This document shows positions 9,412-20,995 of a stretch of DNA of 64,000 nucleotides, piece after piece. Within the stretch, counting starts at the first letter, position 1. Each line of letters opens with the position of its first letter. Where the stretch lies: assembly GCA_963789275.1 (NCBI GenBank), contig CAWBKF010000018.1:268760-332759 (forward strand). The letters are read 5' to 3'. A model generated the notes under the pieces. That model was not told the DNA's origin, made no database searches, and worked only from the letters and a program-made list of their open reading frames with translations. A program made the translations under genes and the position numbers. The stretch is from DAHUYF01 sp963789275. GTDB lineage: Bacteria > Pseudomonadota > Alphaproteobacteria > ATCC43930 > CGMCC-115725.

Positions 9412-9792
9412 GGCAGAATCCCCCCTGCAGTGCTTTCGCCCACCATACGATGGCGGACGGGTTTCGCCACGTCACGATCTCGCTAGCGCCCCCCGCGAGC
9501 GCCCTTGCGCTCGTCGGGAGCGGCGCCAGCGATTGCGCAGCAATCGCGAAAGCCGCACCGGGCGGACTAGCCGCTTGTCCGCGGCGCTTGCGTGCCACGC
9601 GGGTCAGCCATTCCGTTTCGCAAACACGCCGTCGGCGGTATTGTTTGCGGCGTATGGCCACACGAGTGACAAAGCGCGCCGGCGTCTCGCGCGCGCAGTT
9701 CCTGCGCGGGCTTTTCGGCGCCGCGACTTTCCCTCGCGAAGGGCGTTGGCACTCGCGCGGCAGCGCCGCAACCCCTGACCAGCGATGGCAGC
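9412..9792. other. Intergenic region with hairpin repeat and an out-of-frame leader
   Basis: This 381-base gap lies between two divergent genes. It contains copy A of the double-hairpin repeat (9496-9566). From 9655 there is an open frame beginning ATG with SRAQFLRGLFGAA, which looks like an export signal. About base 9725 the aldo/keto-reductase frame continues with LSLAKGVGTRAAAPQPL up to the annotated ATG. The two pieces together would make a plausible signal sequence for the aldo/keto reductase if one base were restored. Confidence 0.45.
9496..9566 (+). repeat. Double-hairpin repeat, copy A
   Basis: Hairpin 1 is CGAGCGC-CCTT-GCGCTCG (9496-9513). It is followed by a GC-rich linker ending GGCGCCA, and then hairpin 2 GCGATTGC-GCA-GCAATCGC (9529-9547) and GAAAGCCGCAC. 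Related copies lie at 10635-10710 and, in reverse, at 46196-46261. Confidence 0.7.
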
Positions 9793-10632
9793 ATGAGCAA
9801 GCTCACCATGACGACGCGTCCCGTGCCGCGGACCGGCGAAGCCATACCGGTCATCGGACTCGGCACCTGGCAGACCTTCGATGTGGCCGCCGACACGGCG
9901 TCCCGCCGGCCGTTGACCGAGGTTCTGCAGTTGCTGTTTTCCTCCGGCGGCCGGGTGATCGACAGCTCGCCGATGTATGGCCGGGCCGAGGCGGTGACCG
10001 GCGACCTCCTCGCCGCGATGCATGCCCGGCCGAAGGCGTTCCTGGCGACCAAGGTATGGGCCAGCGGCCGCGAGCGCGGCATCGAGCAGATGCGGCGCTC
10101 GGCCGCGCTGCTGCGGACCGAGATCATCGATCTCATGCAGATCCATAATCTCCTCGACTGGCAGACGCATCTGCCGACGCTCCGGGAGATGAAGGCCGCC
10201 GGCCGCATCCGCTATATCGGCATCACCCATTACACCACCGGCGCGCTCGCCGATCTCGCCGGCATTCTCGAGCGCGAGCCCGACATCGATTTCGTTCAGC
10301 TCGGCTATTCGATTGCGACGCGCGATGCCGAGACGCGGCTGTTGCCCATGGCCGCGGCGCGCGGCGTCGCGGTCATCGTCAATCAGCCTTTCGAGGAAGG
10401 CGCGTTGTTCCGCGACCTCGGCCGCCGTCCTCTCCCCGCCTGGGTCGCGGAGATCGGCTGCAACAGCTGGGCGCAATATTTCCTGAAATACATTCTGGGC
10501 CACCCTGCCGTCACCTGCGTCATCCCGGCGACCGCAAGCCCCTCCCACATGGCCGACGACCTCGCCGCCGGCGCCGGCCCCATGCCCGACGAGCGCCAGC
10601 GCCAGCGCATGCTCAGGGATTGGGAGGCCTAG
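9793..10632 (+). CDS. Aldo/keto reductase
   Basis: 279 residues forming an aldo/keto-reductase TIM barrel. The beginning is GLGTWQTFDVAADT; the catalytic Asp and Tyr are seen in VIDSSPMYGRAEAV, the catalytic Lys in FLATKVWASGRERG, and the His-containing strand in LMQIHNLLDWQTHL. The NADP-binding end is seen in VTCVIPATASPSHMADDL. It reduces carbonyl substrates with NADPH; the substrate is unknown. ATG 9793 is the start in this frame. An out-of-frame leader at 9655-9725 could be its real N-terminus and would export it, like the Tat-exported oxidoreductase next door. Confidence 0.85.
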   Translation: MSKLTMTTRPVPRTGEAIPVIGLGTWQTFDVAADTASRRPLTEVLQLLFSSGGRVIDSSPMYGRAEAVTGDLLAAMHARPKAFLATKVWASGRERGIEQMRRSAALLRTEIIDLMQIHNLLDWQTHLPTLREMKAAGRIRYIGITHYTTGALADLAGILEREPDIDFVQLGYSIATRDAETRLLPMAAARGVAVIVNQPFEEGALFRDLGRRPLPAWVAEIGCNSWAQYFLKYILGHPAVTCVIPATASPSHMADDLAAGAGPMPDERQRQRMLRDWEA

Positions 10633-10634
10633 GC

Positions 10635-10710
10635 AAAGGCGCACAGCGCCTTTGTCCGCGGCGGGCGCCAGCGATTGCTCTCGCAATCGCGAAAGCCCGC
10701 ACAGCGCGGA
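10635..10710 (+). repeat. Double-hairpin repeat, copy B
   Basis: Hairpin 1 is AAAGGCGC-ACA-GCGCCTTT (10635-10653). The linker is GTCCGCGGCGGGCGCCA and hairpin 2 is GCGATTGC-TCTC-GCAATCGC (10671-10690), then GAAAGCCCGCAC. It sits between the converging aldo/keto reductase and ssb genes. Confidence 0.75.
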
Positions 10711-10719
10711 CTACTCGAG

Positions 10720-10850
10720 GGCAGGGCTATCGCATTTGGGCAAAGAGGTTCACCACGGAGACACGGAGAAGAACAGGTGTAGGGCGCGCAAAGCGCGCCA
10801 TCCTTCGCTTCTCCGTGACCTCCGTGTCTCCGTGGTAATCCTTCTCACGG
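10720..10850. repeat. Dispersed inverted-repeat element, copy 2
   Basis: This shares the block order of 3521-3677: GGCAGGGCTATCGCA, then ACCACGGAGACACGGAG, an inner GGCGCGCAAAGCGCGCC, CTTCGCTTCTCCGTGACCTC, and a right arm CTCCGTGTCTCCGTGGT that is the exact complement of the left arm, then AATCCTTCTCAC. It would fold into a long hairpin. It is non-coding. Confidence 0.8.
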
Positions 10851-10879
10851 AGCGGAGACATGTGACGCGCGGAAAACCC

Positions 10880-11386
10880 TCAGAACGGAATCTCGTCGTC
10901 GAGCTCCTGCACCGGCGCGCGCCGCTCGGCCCGTGGCGGGGCGGCGCCGCCGCTGCTCGCGGTGGCGAAATCCTCGGCCGGCGCATCCTCGCCATAGCCA
11001 CCGGCGCCGGCGCCGGCGCCGGCACCGCCGCCGCTGCGGCCGTCGAGCATGGTGAGCTCGCCGCGGAAGCGCTGCAGCACCACCTCGGTGGTGTAGCGCT
11101 CCTGGCCGGAATTGTCGGTCCATTTGCGCGTCTGGAGCGCGCCTTCGATATAAACCTTGGCGCCCTTCTTGAGGTACTTCTCGACGATGTCGACCAGCCG
11201 GTCGTTGAAGATCACCACCCGGTGCCACTCGGTGCGCTCCTTGCGCTCGCCGCTGGCCTTGTCGCGCCAGCTCTCGGAGGTGGCGACGGAGAAATTGGCG
11301 ATACGGGTGCCGTCCTGGGTCGAGCGGATCTCGGGGTCGCGGCCGAGATTGCCGATCAGAATCACCTTGTTGACGCTTCCGGCCAT
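10880..11386 (-). CDS. ssb: Single-stranded DNA-binding protein
   Basis: 168 residues. The N-terminal OB fold (SVNKVILIGNLGRDPEIRS ... WHRVVIFNDRLVDIVEKYL ... YIEGALQTRKW) binds single-stranded DNA as a tetramer. A flexible linker contains a Gly-Ala repeat of about 12 residues. The acidic tip DDEIPF docks replication and repair partners. ATG 11386 follows a GAAGGCAGG ribosome-binding site. In many alphaproteobacteria ssb lies next to uvrA; here about 6 kb separates them. Confidence 0.96.
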   Translation of the reverse strand: MAGSVNKVILIGNLGRDPEIRSTQDGTRIANFSVATSESWRDKASGERKERTEWHRVVIFNDRLVDIVEKYLKKGAKVYIEGALQTRKWTDNSGQERYTTEVVLQRFRGELTMLDGRSGGGAGAGAGAGGYGEDAPAEDFATASSGGAAPPRAERRAPVQELDDEIPF

Positions 11387-11564
11387 GATGCCTGCCTTCG
11401 GTTTGATTTGCTGCGAGCAAGACGGCTCTGGCGCGCCGGCTTCCCTATCTTAGCCGCCTGCCGCCCTGACGCAACGAGGGCGGACTAGGCGCAGGGTCGC
11501 GGGATTCCCATCTAGAGCCTCATCCCGGCAACCGGCCGCGCCTGCGGCCTCACAAGGCGGTACC

Positions 11565-12582
11565 ATGAACGCCCTCTCGCCCATCAGCATCCTAGAACAT
11601 AAAGAGAACGAAAGCAACAGCTCCGACCCCGGCCCGGCCTCTGATCTGGCGCTGCTCGACGCCTATTCGCGCGCCGTGACCGGCGCCGTGGACGATGTCG
11701 GCCCGGCGGTGCTCCATCTCCAGGTCGAACTCTGCCAACGGCCAGGGCGGCGCCGGCTCGGGCGTGGTCTTCACCCCGGACGGCTATGTCCTCACCAACA
11801 GCCATGTGGTGGCCGGGGGCAAGCGCCTCCAGGCGACCTTCCCCGATGGCCGCGTCATGGCGGCCAGCCTGGTCGGCGACGATCCCGACACCGATCTCGC
11901 TGTGCTGCGGCTCGCCGGCGAGGCGCCGGCCTTCGCGCGCCTCGGCGATGCCCGCAAGCTGCGCGTCGGCCAGCTGGTGGTCGCCATCGGCAATCCCTTC
12001 GGCTTCCAGGCGACAGTGACCGCCGGCGTGGTCAGCGCCCTCGGCCGCAGCCTGCGCGCGCGCTCGGGCCGGCTCATCGACAGCGTCATCCAGACCGATG
12101 CCGCGCTCAATCCCGGCAATTCCGGCGGGCCGCTGGTCACCGCCGCCGGCGAGGTCGTCGGCATCAACACCGCCATCATCGCCATGGCGCAGGGCATCTG
12201 CTTCTCGATCTCCGCCAACACGGTCGAGTTCGTGGCCGCGCGCCTCATCCGCGACGGCCGCGTACGGCGCTCCTATATCGGGCTCTCCGGCCAGAACATC
12301 GTCTTGCCGCGCCGCGTCGTGCGCTTCCACGATCTCGCGCGCGACAGCGGCGTGCGCGTCGAGGCCACCGCCGCCGACGGCGCCGCGCGCCAGGCCGGGC
12401 TGCTCTCGGGCGACATCATCGTGGGCTTTGCCGGCGAGCCCGTCGGCACCGTCGACGAGCTGCACCGCCTCATGACCGAGGAGCGCGTGGGCTTGCCCGC
12501 GGCGGTGACGGTGCTGCGCCGCGCCGAGAAGCGCGAGCTCGCGGTGACGCCGCGCGAGGTGCCGCCGCGCGGCCAAGTTTAG
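11565..12582 (+). CDS. Trypsin-like serine protease with PDZ domain, DegP/HtrA-like (frameshifted)
   Basis: Starts at ATG 11565 (MNALSPISILEHKENES). The frame breaks near 11724-11735, after PAVLHLQVE, and continues in another frame as ANGQGGAGSGVVFTPDGYV. The catalytic triad is His in TNSHVV, Asp in DTDLAVLRL and Ser in NPGNSGGPLV; a single PDZ domain follows (GLLSGDIIVGFAGEPV). I see no signal peptide or membrane anchor at the N-terminus, so it may be cytoplasmic, unlike classical HtrA. It heads the genes inserted between ssb and uvrA but may not belong functionally to the cluster downstream. Confidence 0.82.
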
Positions 12583-12683
12583 GCGCCTATGGACTACAAG
12601 AAATTGCAATTCACGTTGCGATTATCTCTAAACTTGCGATAGCCTTTCCCCGCCGCACCGATCCTGGGCGGGAGAGCAAGGCC

Positions 12684-14166
12684 ATGCGCGCAGCTGCGGG
12701 CCGCCATTTCCTCTCGATCGTCCCCCTCGTCCTGGCGCTCGCCGGATGCGGGCCCGACGCTTTTCTCCACCCGGCCGAAAAGCAGCTGGGGGTCTGACGA
12801 CCTGGTATGACAGCGACCTCAGGATCTGGCATTCCGCGTTGTTCAAGCCGCGCGGCGAAGGCTGCGCAGCCCCGGCTACCTGCTCGGCATCGAAAAGGTC
12901 CATCCCGCGGCGACGATCCCTCCAAGCCTCAACGGCACGCCGCTGCCGCGCAATACCGGCTTCTACATCGCCCATGTCGTCCGCTACGACGGGAGCGCCG
13001 CCGGCCCGCCGCCCGGCCGGCCGGCGCCTCCTGCGTGCTCTACACCATGATCGACACCGACCGCACGCCGTGGGCTCCGGCGCGGCGGATGCGGACTCCG
13101 CGCACCATGTCTTCGATCTCTGCCCGAATGCAAGCCTTACTCGGGCATCCGATGCTAACGCCTTCACCGGCTTGACGGTCGACCTCGCGGAGGTCCTGCG
13201 CGCCGGGCATTTCACCGACATCATCGTCATGGTGATGGGCTGGAACACCGAAGAGGAGGAAGCGCTGAACAATTTCAGCGCGCTCGCGGGCCACCTGATG
13301 GATGAGGCGCAGCGGCTGCATCTGGATTTTCATCCCCTGGTGATCGGCGTGAGCTGGCCGTCGGAATGGCAGCTCGATGATTGGTCCGTCGTCCCCAATG
13401 CCGTGGTGCGCGGCCTCAGCTTCCCGTTCAAGGCCGCGGAGGCCGACGAGGTCGGGGCCCATGCCATCAGCTATGTCATCGAGGAAGTCCTGAAGATCCG
13501 CCAGGCAGAGCCGACATCGCCGCGCGTCGTCCTCCTCGGCCATAGCTTCGGCGCGCGGGCGCTGGTGAACGCGGCGAAGGCGATCGACCTGACGGCGCCG
13601 CCGCAATTCACCGATCGCGACGGGATGATCCTGTTCGAAGGCGCCTTCGAGATCTACACGCTCTTCACCGATGCAGCCGATCAATTCCATGACGATGCCG
13701 GCACGCTCGACTGGCATTTCGGCAGCGGCAAGCCGCGCGTCACCCTCACCTCGTCCTATTATGATTCCGCGGTGTCGGCGGCGATCTGGGGCCGCTCGCC
13801 GGCGATGTCGCAACCTTCGATGCGGTCTGCCGGGAAAATTCACAAAATCTGACGTCGTCCTGCGCCATCCCCTCACGGTCGCGCGGATCGGCTGCGCTTC
13901 GCCGGCAACGACGCCAACAACAGCGCCTACGGGCTGCAATTGCGGCCCCAAGCACGAGCGACTACGACCCGAAGCTGCCGAACCGCACGTTATACGAGGC
14001 GCCGCCATCCGGTGGCGCGGCCGATCCGAAGCGATCGCAGCCGGTGCGCTATTTCGACGCCAGCTACATGATCAATTGCAGCGAGCCGCTCACCGGCGGC
14101 GGCGCCCACAGCGACATCTTCCGCGACGAGACCGCCCGCTTCCTCCTCGATGAGATTACGCGGTAG
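12684..14166 (+). pseudogene. Lipoprotein alpha/beta serine hydrolase, multiply frameshifted
   Basis: Starts at ATG 12684 with a lipoprotein signal (IVPLVLALAGCGPD). The frame then changes several times: LTTWYDSDLRIWHSALF, GYLLGIEKVHPAATIPPSLN, ASCVLYTMIDTDRTP, and a long segment 13140-13850 containing the hydrolase core IIVMVMGWNTEEEEALNNFS and the nucleophile elbow VVLLGHSFGARALVNA. It finishes in another frame as YFDASYMINCSEPLTGGG and ETARFLLDEITR with a TAG at 14164. At least five shifts are needed. The original protein was an outer-membrane-anchored serine hydrolase of unknown substrate. It is either a decaying gene or a region of poor assembly. Confidence 0.65.
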
Positions 14167-14409
14167 CGGCGGCGCGACCGCACACAAGGCATGACCCGTC
14201 GACGGCACCCCGCGGACGCGACGGGGGTGTGATGGCCGTCACATGGGTATGTTCTGGATTGCCATAAAGTTGCCAATCCGAAATTAAACTCCCCCATTTG
14301 CTGCATCTCTCGATGGGCACGAGGGGAGAACCCAGGGAGGAAAGATGCCGGCAACATCTGTTCCGGCGCGCGTGCCAGCGTTGCCTGCACGGCTTGCGAG
14401 GCAAGGGGA

Positions 14410-15295
14410 ATGGGTACAGTCCGAGTGATTGGCCGCGCGCCGCGCGGGCTATTCTGGCTGGCTCTAGCGGCGGCGGCCGCGTCCTGTCGACCTTCCAAGG
14501 CTGTCCGCCAAATCCGAGGATACGAGCGTCACGCTGGACGCCTTGAAGGCCTATTTCGATCCGGCCAAGGAGGCGGCCTACAGCAGCGAGACCAACGCCG
14601 ACAAGCGCCAGCAGCTGCGCGATACCATCGTTCTGAGCCGCGTCCACGCCTACGACATCGAGTTTGATCGGTTCGAGAAGCAACTTTTCAATACGGCAAT
14701 TCCTTCTCGCTCGGCTCGGATCTGACAGTTCTTATCCTCAGCGGTATCGCCGCTACGACGGGCGGCACCGCGACGAAAGCCGCGCTCGCCGCCGCCTCCG
14801 CGGGGGTCGTCGGCGCGCAGGCGGTCGTGAACAGGGACCTTTATTATCAGAAAACGCTGCCGGCGCTGCTGGCGCAGATGAGCGCGAACCGCACCAAAGC
14901 CAAGACAGCGATTTTTGCCGGGCTCGCTCAAGCCGACACGCAATATTCGCTGACCCGCGCCGATCTCGATCTCGATGCGCTGAAGAATGCCGGCAGCATT
15001 CCGGCGGCCATCGCCGACATCACCCAGCAGGCCGCCGCCGCCAATGACGCAGCCCAGGCGGTGCAGGCTCGGGTGACAGCTGCGCACCGGTAAGGTCAGT
15101 TCATCAACGACCACCAACCGGCTGCGTGACTGGGTTGCGAAAGCGACGAACTTCGCCGCCTTGCAGAATTGGATGAACGCGGACAAGACCGATCCGGCGT
15201 TGGCGCAGCTCCCGGTCGATGTCCTCATCGACAACGACGATCCCCCGCTCGAGGCGGATCGGCAGCGGGCAATTGCTGACCTTAAGGTTCCCTGA
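14410..15295 (+). pseudogene. Lipoprotein of unknown function (frameshifted)
   Basis: The pieces run in one direction through several frames: an N-terminal lipoprotein-like leader (GLFWLALAAAAASC), then LDALKAYFDPAKEAAYSSET, then SFSLGSDLTVLILSGIAATT with a long helical region up to 15093, and an end in another frame (NRLRDWVAKATNFAALQNW ... DLKVP) with TGA at 15293-15295. A strong ribosome-binding site (GGGAGGAAAG) stands before ATG 14345, whose short frame could be the real start. The middle resembles a helical protein with one glycine-rich hydrophobic segment. I do not recognise the family. It sits between the lipoprotein hydrolase and the FN3 membrane protein, so the three may act together. 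Confidence 0.55.
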
Positions 15296-15306
15296 GGGAG
15301 GATGGC

Positions 15307-15498
15307 ATGGTCTGCGGGGTTTTCACGATCACCGGGATTTCCGACGCCGACGTTGCCGGCGTCGTGCAGCGCTTCAAGCAGAACGTGCCGCCGCCGCTCA
15401 GCGTGACCCAGACCCGCGCGGCGGACGGCACATGGACGGTGACGGCCACCTTTCCGCCCTGCCCGCCGAACACCACCCATAGCGCTGGCGGTGGGTAG
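15307..15498 (+). CDS. Small protein of unknown function (63 aa)
   Basis: The ATG at 15307 has a very good ribosome-binding site (GAGGGAGGATGGC) and begins 11 bases after the upstream lipoprotein's stop, so the two are probably co-transcribed. The sequence (VFTITGISDADVAGVVQRF ... WTVTATFPPCPP) has alternating beta-type strands, no signal peptide and a Pro/Gly tail. I do not recognise it. It may be a cytoplasmic accessory of the envelope cluster, or a fragment of a larger gene. Confidence 0.5.
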   Translation: MVCGVFTITGISDADVAGVVQRFKQNVPPPLSVTQTRAADGTWTVTATFPPCPPNTTHSAGGG

Positions 15499-15614
15499 CG
15501 CTCGCCCGTGGCGGCTTCGGCAATTGGCGACGCTGGCATCGGTCGCCAGGTCATCCGGCGGATCGCGGGTCTTTGCGTTCGAATTGGGTTGCGCGCAGCA
15601 GATAGGCACGAGCC

Positions 15615-17351
15615 ATGACAACGGCGCCGTCGAGAATTGCGTCTTCCACCCCCTTACCGGCGATTCTCACCTTCGTTCTGTCGCTGGTGGTCGCAGCAAC
15701 CGCCAATGCCCAGACAGGAGTGCCGTCCGCGACGTCGCAACAAGCGCCGCCACTGCAACCGCCGGCTTGCGACGACCGGCCATCCGATATCCTGCCGGCA
15801 GGCAATCTGAAGCTCAGCGTCACGGTCGATCGCACGACGGTGTGGCAGCCGCGCGGCGGCGAGGTGAAGTTCACGATCACCGGTACCGGGTTTTCGCCAG
15901 AGAACATGGCAATCATCGCCTGCTTCCGGTGGAAGGCGGATGACACGGCGAAACCGGTCAAGAGCCCTGCCGTCCGCTTGATCGACAACGGCACAGCGGG
16001 TGCCGCAACATTCTCTGCAACGGTGCCCGAACTTTCGGAGGCGCGGTGGGGATGGCTTGACCGCGTTTCAGGGCAAGCCGCCGGCGGCGCCTCCACCGGC
16101 CTCGCCATCGTGCCGCTCGCCGATTTTCGCGTGATGGCGCGGAGCATGGCAAACCCCGCAACGGCATGGTCGCCGCTGGACGTCACTCTCCCGGTCGGCA
16201 TCACCAGTCCGCCTTTCTCGGCTACCGTCGCAATCGTTCTGGTGGTTATCGCTTGGACCGTGCTTTACACGTTCGGAAGGATTCGCGACGTGCCGGGCGG
16301 CTCGGATCCGCTTTTGAATATCATCTCGACAAAGGGCGGCTATGCTAGCTTGTCGCAGCTTCAGATCATCCTCTGGTCGTTCGTGATTGGCGCTAGCGCG
16401 GTATATGTGATGGCGCTCTCCGGCAATCTGATCGACATCACGCAGGGGACCCTCGTCCTTCTCGGGATCAGCGGTGTCGCCACCGTCGGCTCGAAGCTGC
16501 AAAGCCATACCGAGACCCAATCGGCGCCGCCTTCGCGGCCCGTGGCACCGGGCGCCGTCGTCGGGTTCGGGCGCAATGGCCCGGAGGGCGACACCGAAGT
16601 GCGGCTCTATTGGGCGGCACCGACCGATGGCGGCCGGCCGGACAGCTACACGGTTCAGTACCGCGCCGTTGCGGCAAACCCGGGGCCGTGGCTCACCGCG
16701 ACGAGCACGCTTACCCGCCCGGGCTTCCGGGTGGTCGGATTGACCAGCAAGACGTCTTACGAGTTCCAGGTGTTCGGGGTGAACGCCGCTGGACCTGGCG
16801 CGGCGGTACTCGTGACAGGCACGACCCAACCACCGCCGGCTGCAGGACCTGGTATCGTCGCCAACTTCCGTCCGTTCGACGTGACCAACACCAAGATCGA
16901 GCTGATATGGGACGCTCTGGCCAACGCCGCCAGCTACAAAGTGCAGTACCGTATCCACGATAGCGATGACGGCTGGTCAGCGGCCGGAAGCACGATCGAC
17001 AGCGCGGTAATCGCCGGACTTCAGGCCCGAACGCTTTACGACCTGCGCATTGCCGCGGCAGCTTCGCCCGCGACGGGAGCCACCCCGAGCTTTGGTCCAT
17101 GGGCGACGACTGCCGTGGCAACGACCGGGCCACGCATTCCATTGTGGTCCGACTTGGTTGTTGCCGGCGACGGTCAGAACGAAATCGACGTCACCCGAGT
17201 TCAGATGTTGTTCTTCACCGTCATCGTGGCGATCTTCGTCGCGCTGCGCGTCCTGACGAGCAGCGAAATTCCGACCATCCCCGAAGGGTTCCTCCTGCTC
17301 ATGGGCATCAGTAACGGTGTCTATCTAACCGCGAAATTCATTCCGAGTTGA
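15615..17351 (+). CDS. Membrane protein with two fibronectin type III domains and a duplicated TM-hairpin module
   Basis: 578 residues, intact. There is a signal peptide (residues 1-32, cleavage near ANA-Q) and an N-terminal beta-rich region (60-190) with an Ig-like sequence VKFTITGTGFSPEN. A helix follows at 200-220 (ATVAIVLVVIAWTVLYTF), then module A (244-296) with two helices, two FN3 domains (about 308-405 and 411-505, with YTVQYRAVAA and YKVQYRIHD strands), and module B (522-574) with two more helices. Modules A and B correspond: a Gln before the first helix (Q250, Q530), then GTLVLLGIS against GFLLLMGIS, and a Lys near the end. The module type is seen in proteins of unknown function. 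It is the last gene of the cluster between ssb and uvrA. Confidence 0.75.
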   Translation: MTTAPSRIASSTPLPAILTFVLSLVVAATANAQTGVPSATSQQAPPLQPPACDDRPSDILPAGNLKLSVTVDRTTVWQPRGGEVKFTITGTGFSPENMAIIACFRWKADDTAKPVKSPAVRLIDNGTAGAATFSATVPELSEARWGWLDRVSGQAAGGASTGLAIVPLADFRVMARSMANPATAWSPLDVTLPVGITSPPFSATVAIVLVVIAWTVLYTFGRIRDVPGGSDPLLNIISTKGGYASLSQLQIILWSFVIGASAVYVMALSGNLIDITQGTLVLLGISGVATVGSKLQSHTETQSAPPSRPVAPGAVVGFGRNGPEGDTEVRLYWAAPTDGGRPDSYTVQYRAVAANPGPWLTATSTLTRPGFRVVGLTSKTSYEFQVFGVNAAGPGAAVLVTGTTQPPPAAGPGIVANFRPFDVTNTKIELIWDALANAASYKVQYRIHDSDDGWSAAGSTIDSAVIAGLQARTLYDLRIAAAASPATGATPSFGPWATTAVATTGPRIPLWSDLVVAGDGQNEIDVTRVQMLFFTVIVAIFVALRVLTSSEIPTIPEGFLLLMGISNGVYLTAKFIPS

Positions 17352-17517
17352 CGCGCGCGGCACGCCCCTCGCGTGGCGGCGGGCGGCCGACCCATATTGG
17401 CCCGCCCTCGCAATTCGCCGGGCGGTCGCCATATTGAGGAGCGTCCTCGCCGGGATGGCGTCCCCCCTCCCGCGGGCGCTATAGTCTTTCCTCGTTTCCC
17501 CACGGTCGATCCCGGCA

Positions 17518-20376
<2,859 letters not shown>

Positions 20377-20473
20377 ATTTCCGAGCCTTGCCGGCGAAGG
20401 GGTGCAGCAATATCATGGGTTTGCTGGCTTCTGGCCGCCTCCGACTGCGTCTGCGGCGTACGCTGAATTTAGA

Positions 20474-20495
20474 CTCACTGGGGTACACCAGTGAG
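20474..20495. terminator. Hairpin between uvrA and the PAS genes
   Basis: A perfect 8-bp stem CTCACTGG / CCAGTGAG with a 6-base loop. Outside it a partial second arm pairs GTACGCT (20457-20463) with AGCGTAC (20494-20500). There is no T run. The position between two converging genes suits a bidirectional terminator. Confidence 0.55.
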
Positions 20496-20506
20496 CGTAC
20501 GGCGCC

Positions 20507-20995
20507 TCAGCGCCGCTGATAGAGCGAGATCGCCAGCAGCATGTCGACCGCTTTGCCGTCGCGCGCCAGCGGCAGCAGCAGCCGCTCGATCGAGCGGTAC
20601 TCCTTGGGCAGCATGACCAGCGTGTGGCCGCGGCGATATCCCGCGCGGCGCTGCTCGACGGCGGCGAGATATTGCCGATAGGCCGGCGAGGTCGTGAAGT
20701 TCACATGGGTTTCGTCGAGCCAGTGCCCGGTATAGTCGCGGCCGAAGACACGCGCGTGCCCGGTGCCGAGCAGGCGATAGCGGAAGCGCAGCACGGGCGT
20801 GCGCTGGACGTCGGCCAGCCAGACGAAGGGCAACAGGCTCGGTATCGCTGTGGGATCGATTTGCGCTCGGCCCGGCAGCCCGCCATCGGCCGGGTGAATG
20901 TCCTGCCAGTAGCGGAAGAGATCATGCACCCGCGCATCGGCGCTGAGCGGCGGCGCGTCGGCGAATTCCTCGGCGAGCGCCTCGTCCCGGGTCAT
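20507..20995 (-). CDS. PAS-domain (PAS_5 family) protein, paralogue 2
   Basis: 162 residues from ATG 20995, whose first bases overlap the stop of the upstream paralogue (ATGA). The layout matches the alphaproteobacterial PAS_5 family: helical start (ARVHDLFRYWQDIHP), FVWLADV strand, FRYRLLGTGHARVFGRD, and the end ERLLLPLARDGKAVDMLL. It probably senses a small ligand or partner in the cytoplasm; no output domain is present. It clearly resembles the next gene along almost its whole length, so the pair arose by tandem duplication. Confidence 0.8.
   Translation of the reverse strand: MTRDEALAEEFADAPPLSADARVHDLFRYWQDIHPADGGLPGRAQIDPTAIPSLLPFVWLADVQRTPVLRFRYRLLGTGHARVFGRDYTGHWLDETHVNFTTSPAYRQYLAAVEQRRAGYRRGHTLVMLPKEYRSIERLLLPLARDGKAVDMLLAISLYQRR

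Noticed and set aside
10990..11040. GCCGGC-rich simple repeat
   Set aside because: It is the Gly-Ala linker of SSB read at DNA level and needs no separate explanation.
17352..17517. LexA operator upstream of uvrA
   Set aside because: No GTTC-N7-GTTC pattern was found in the gap.
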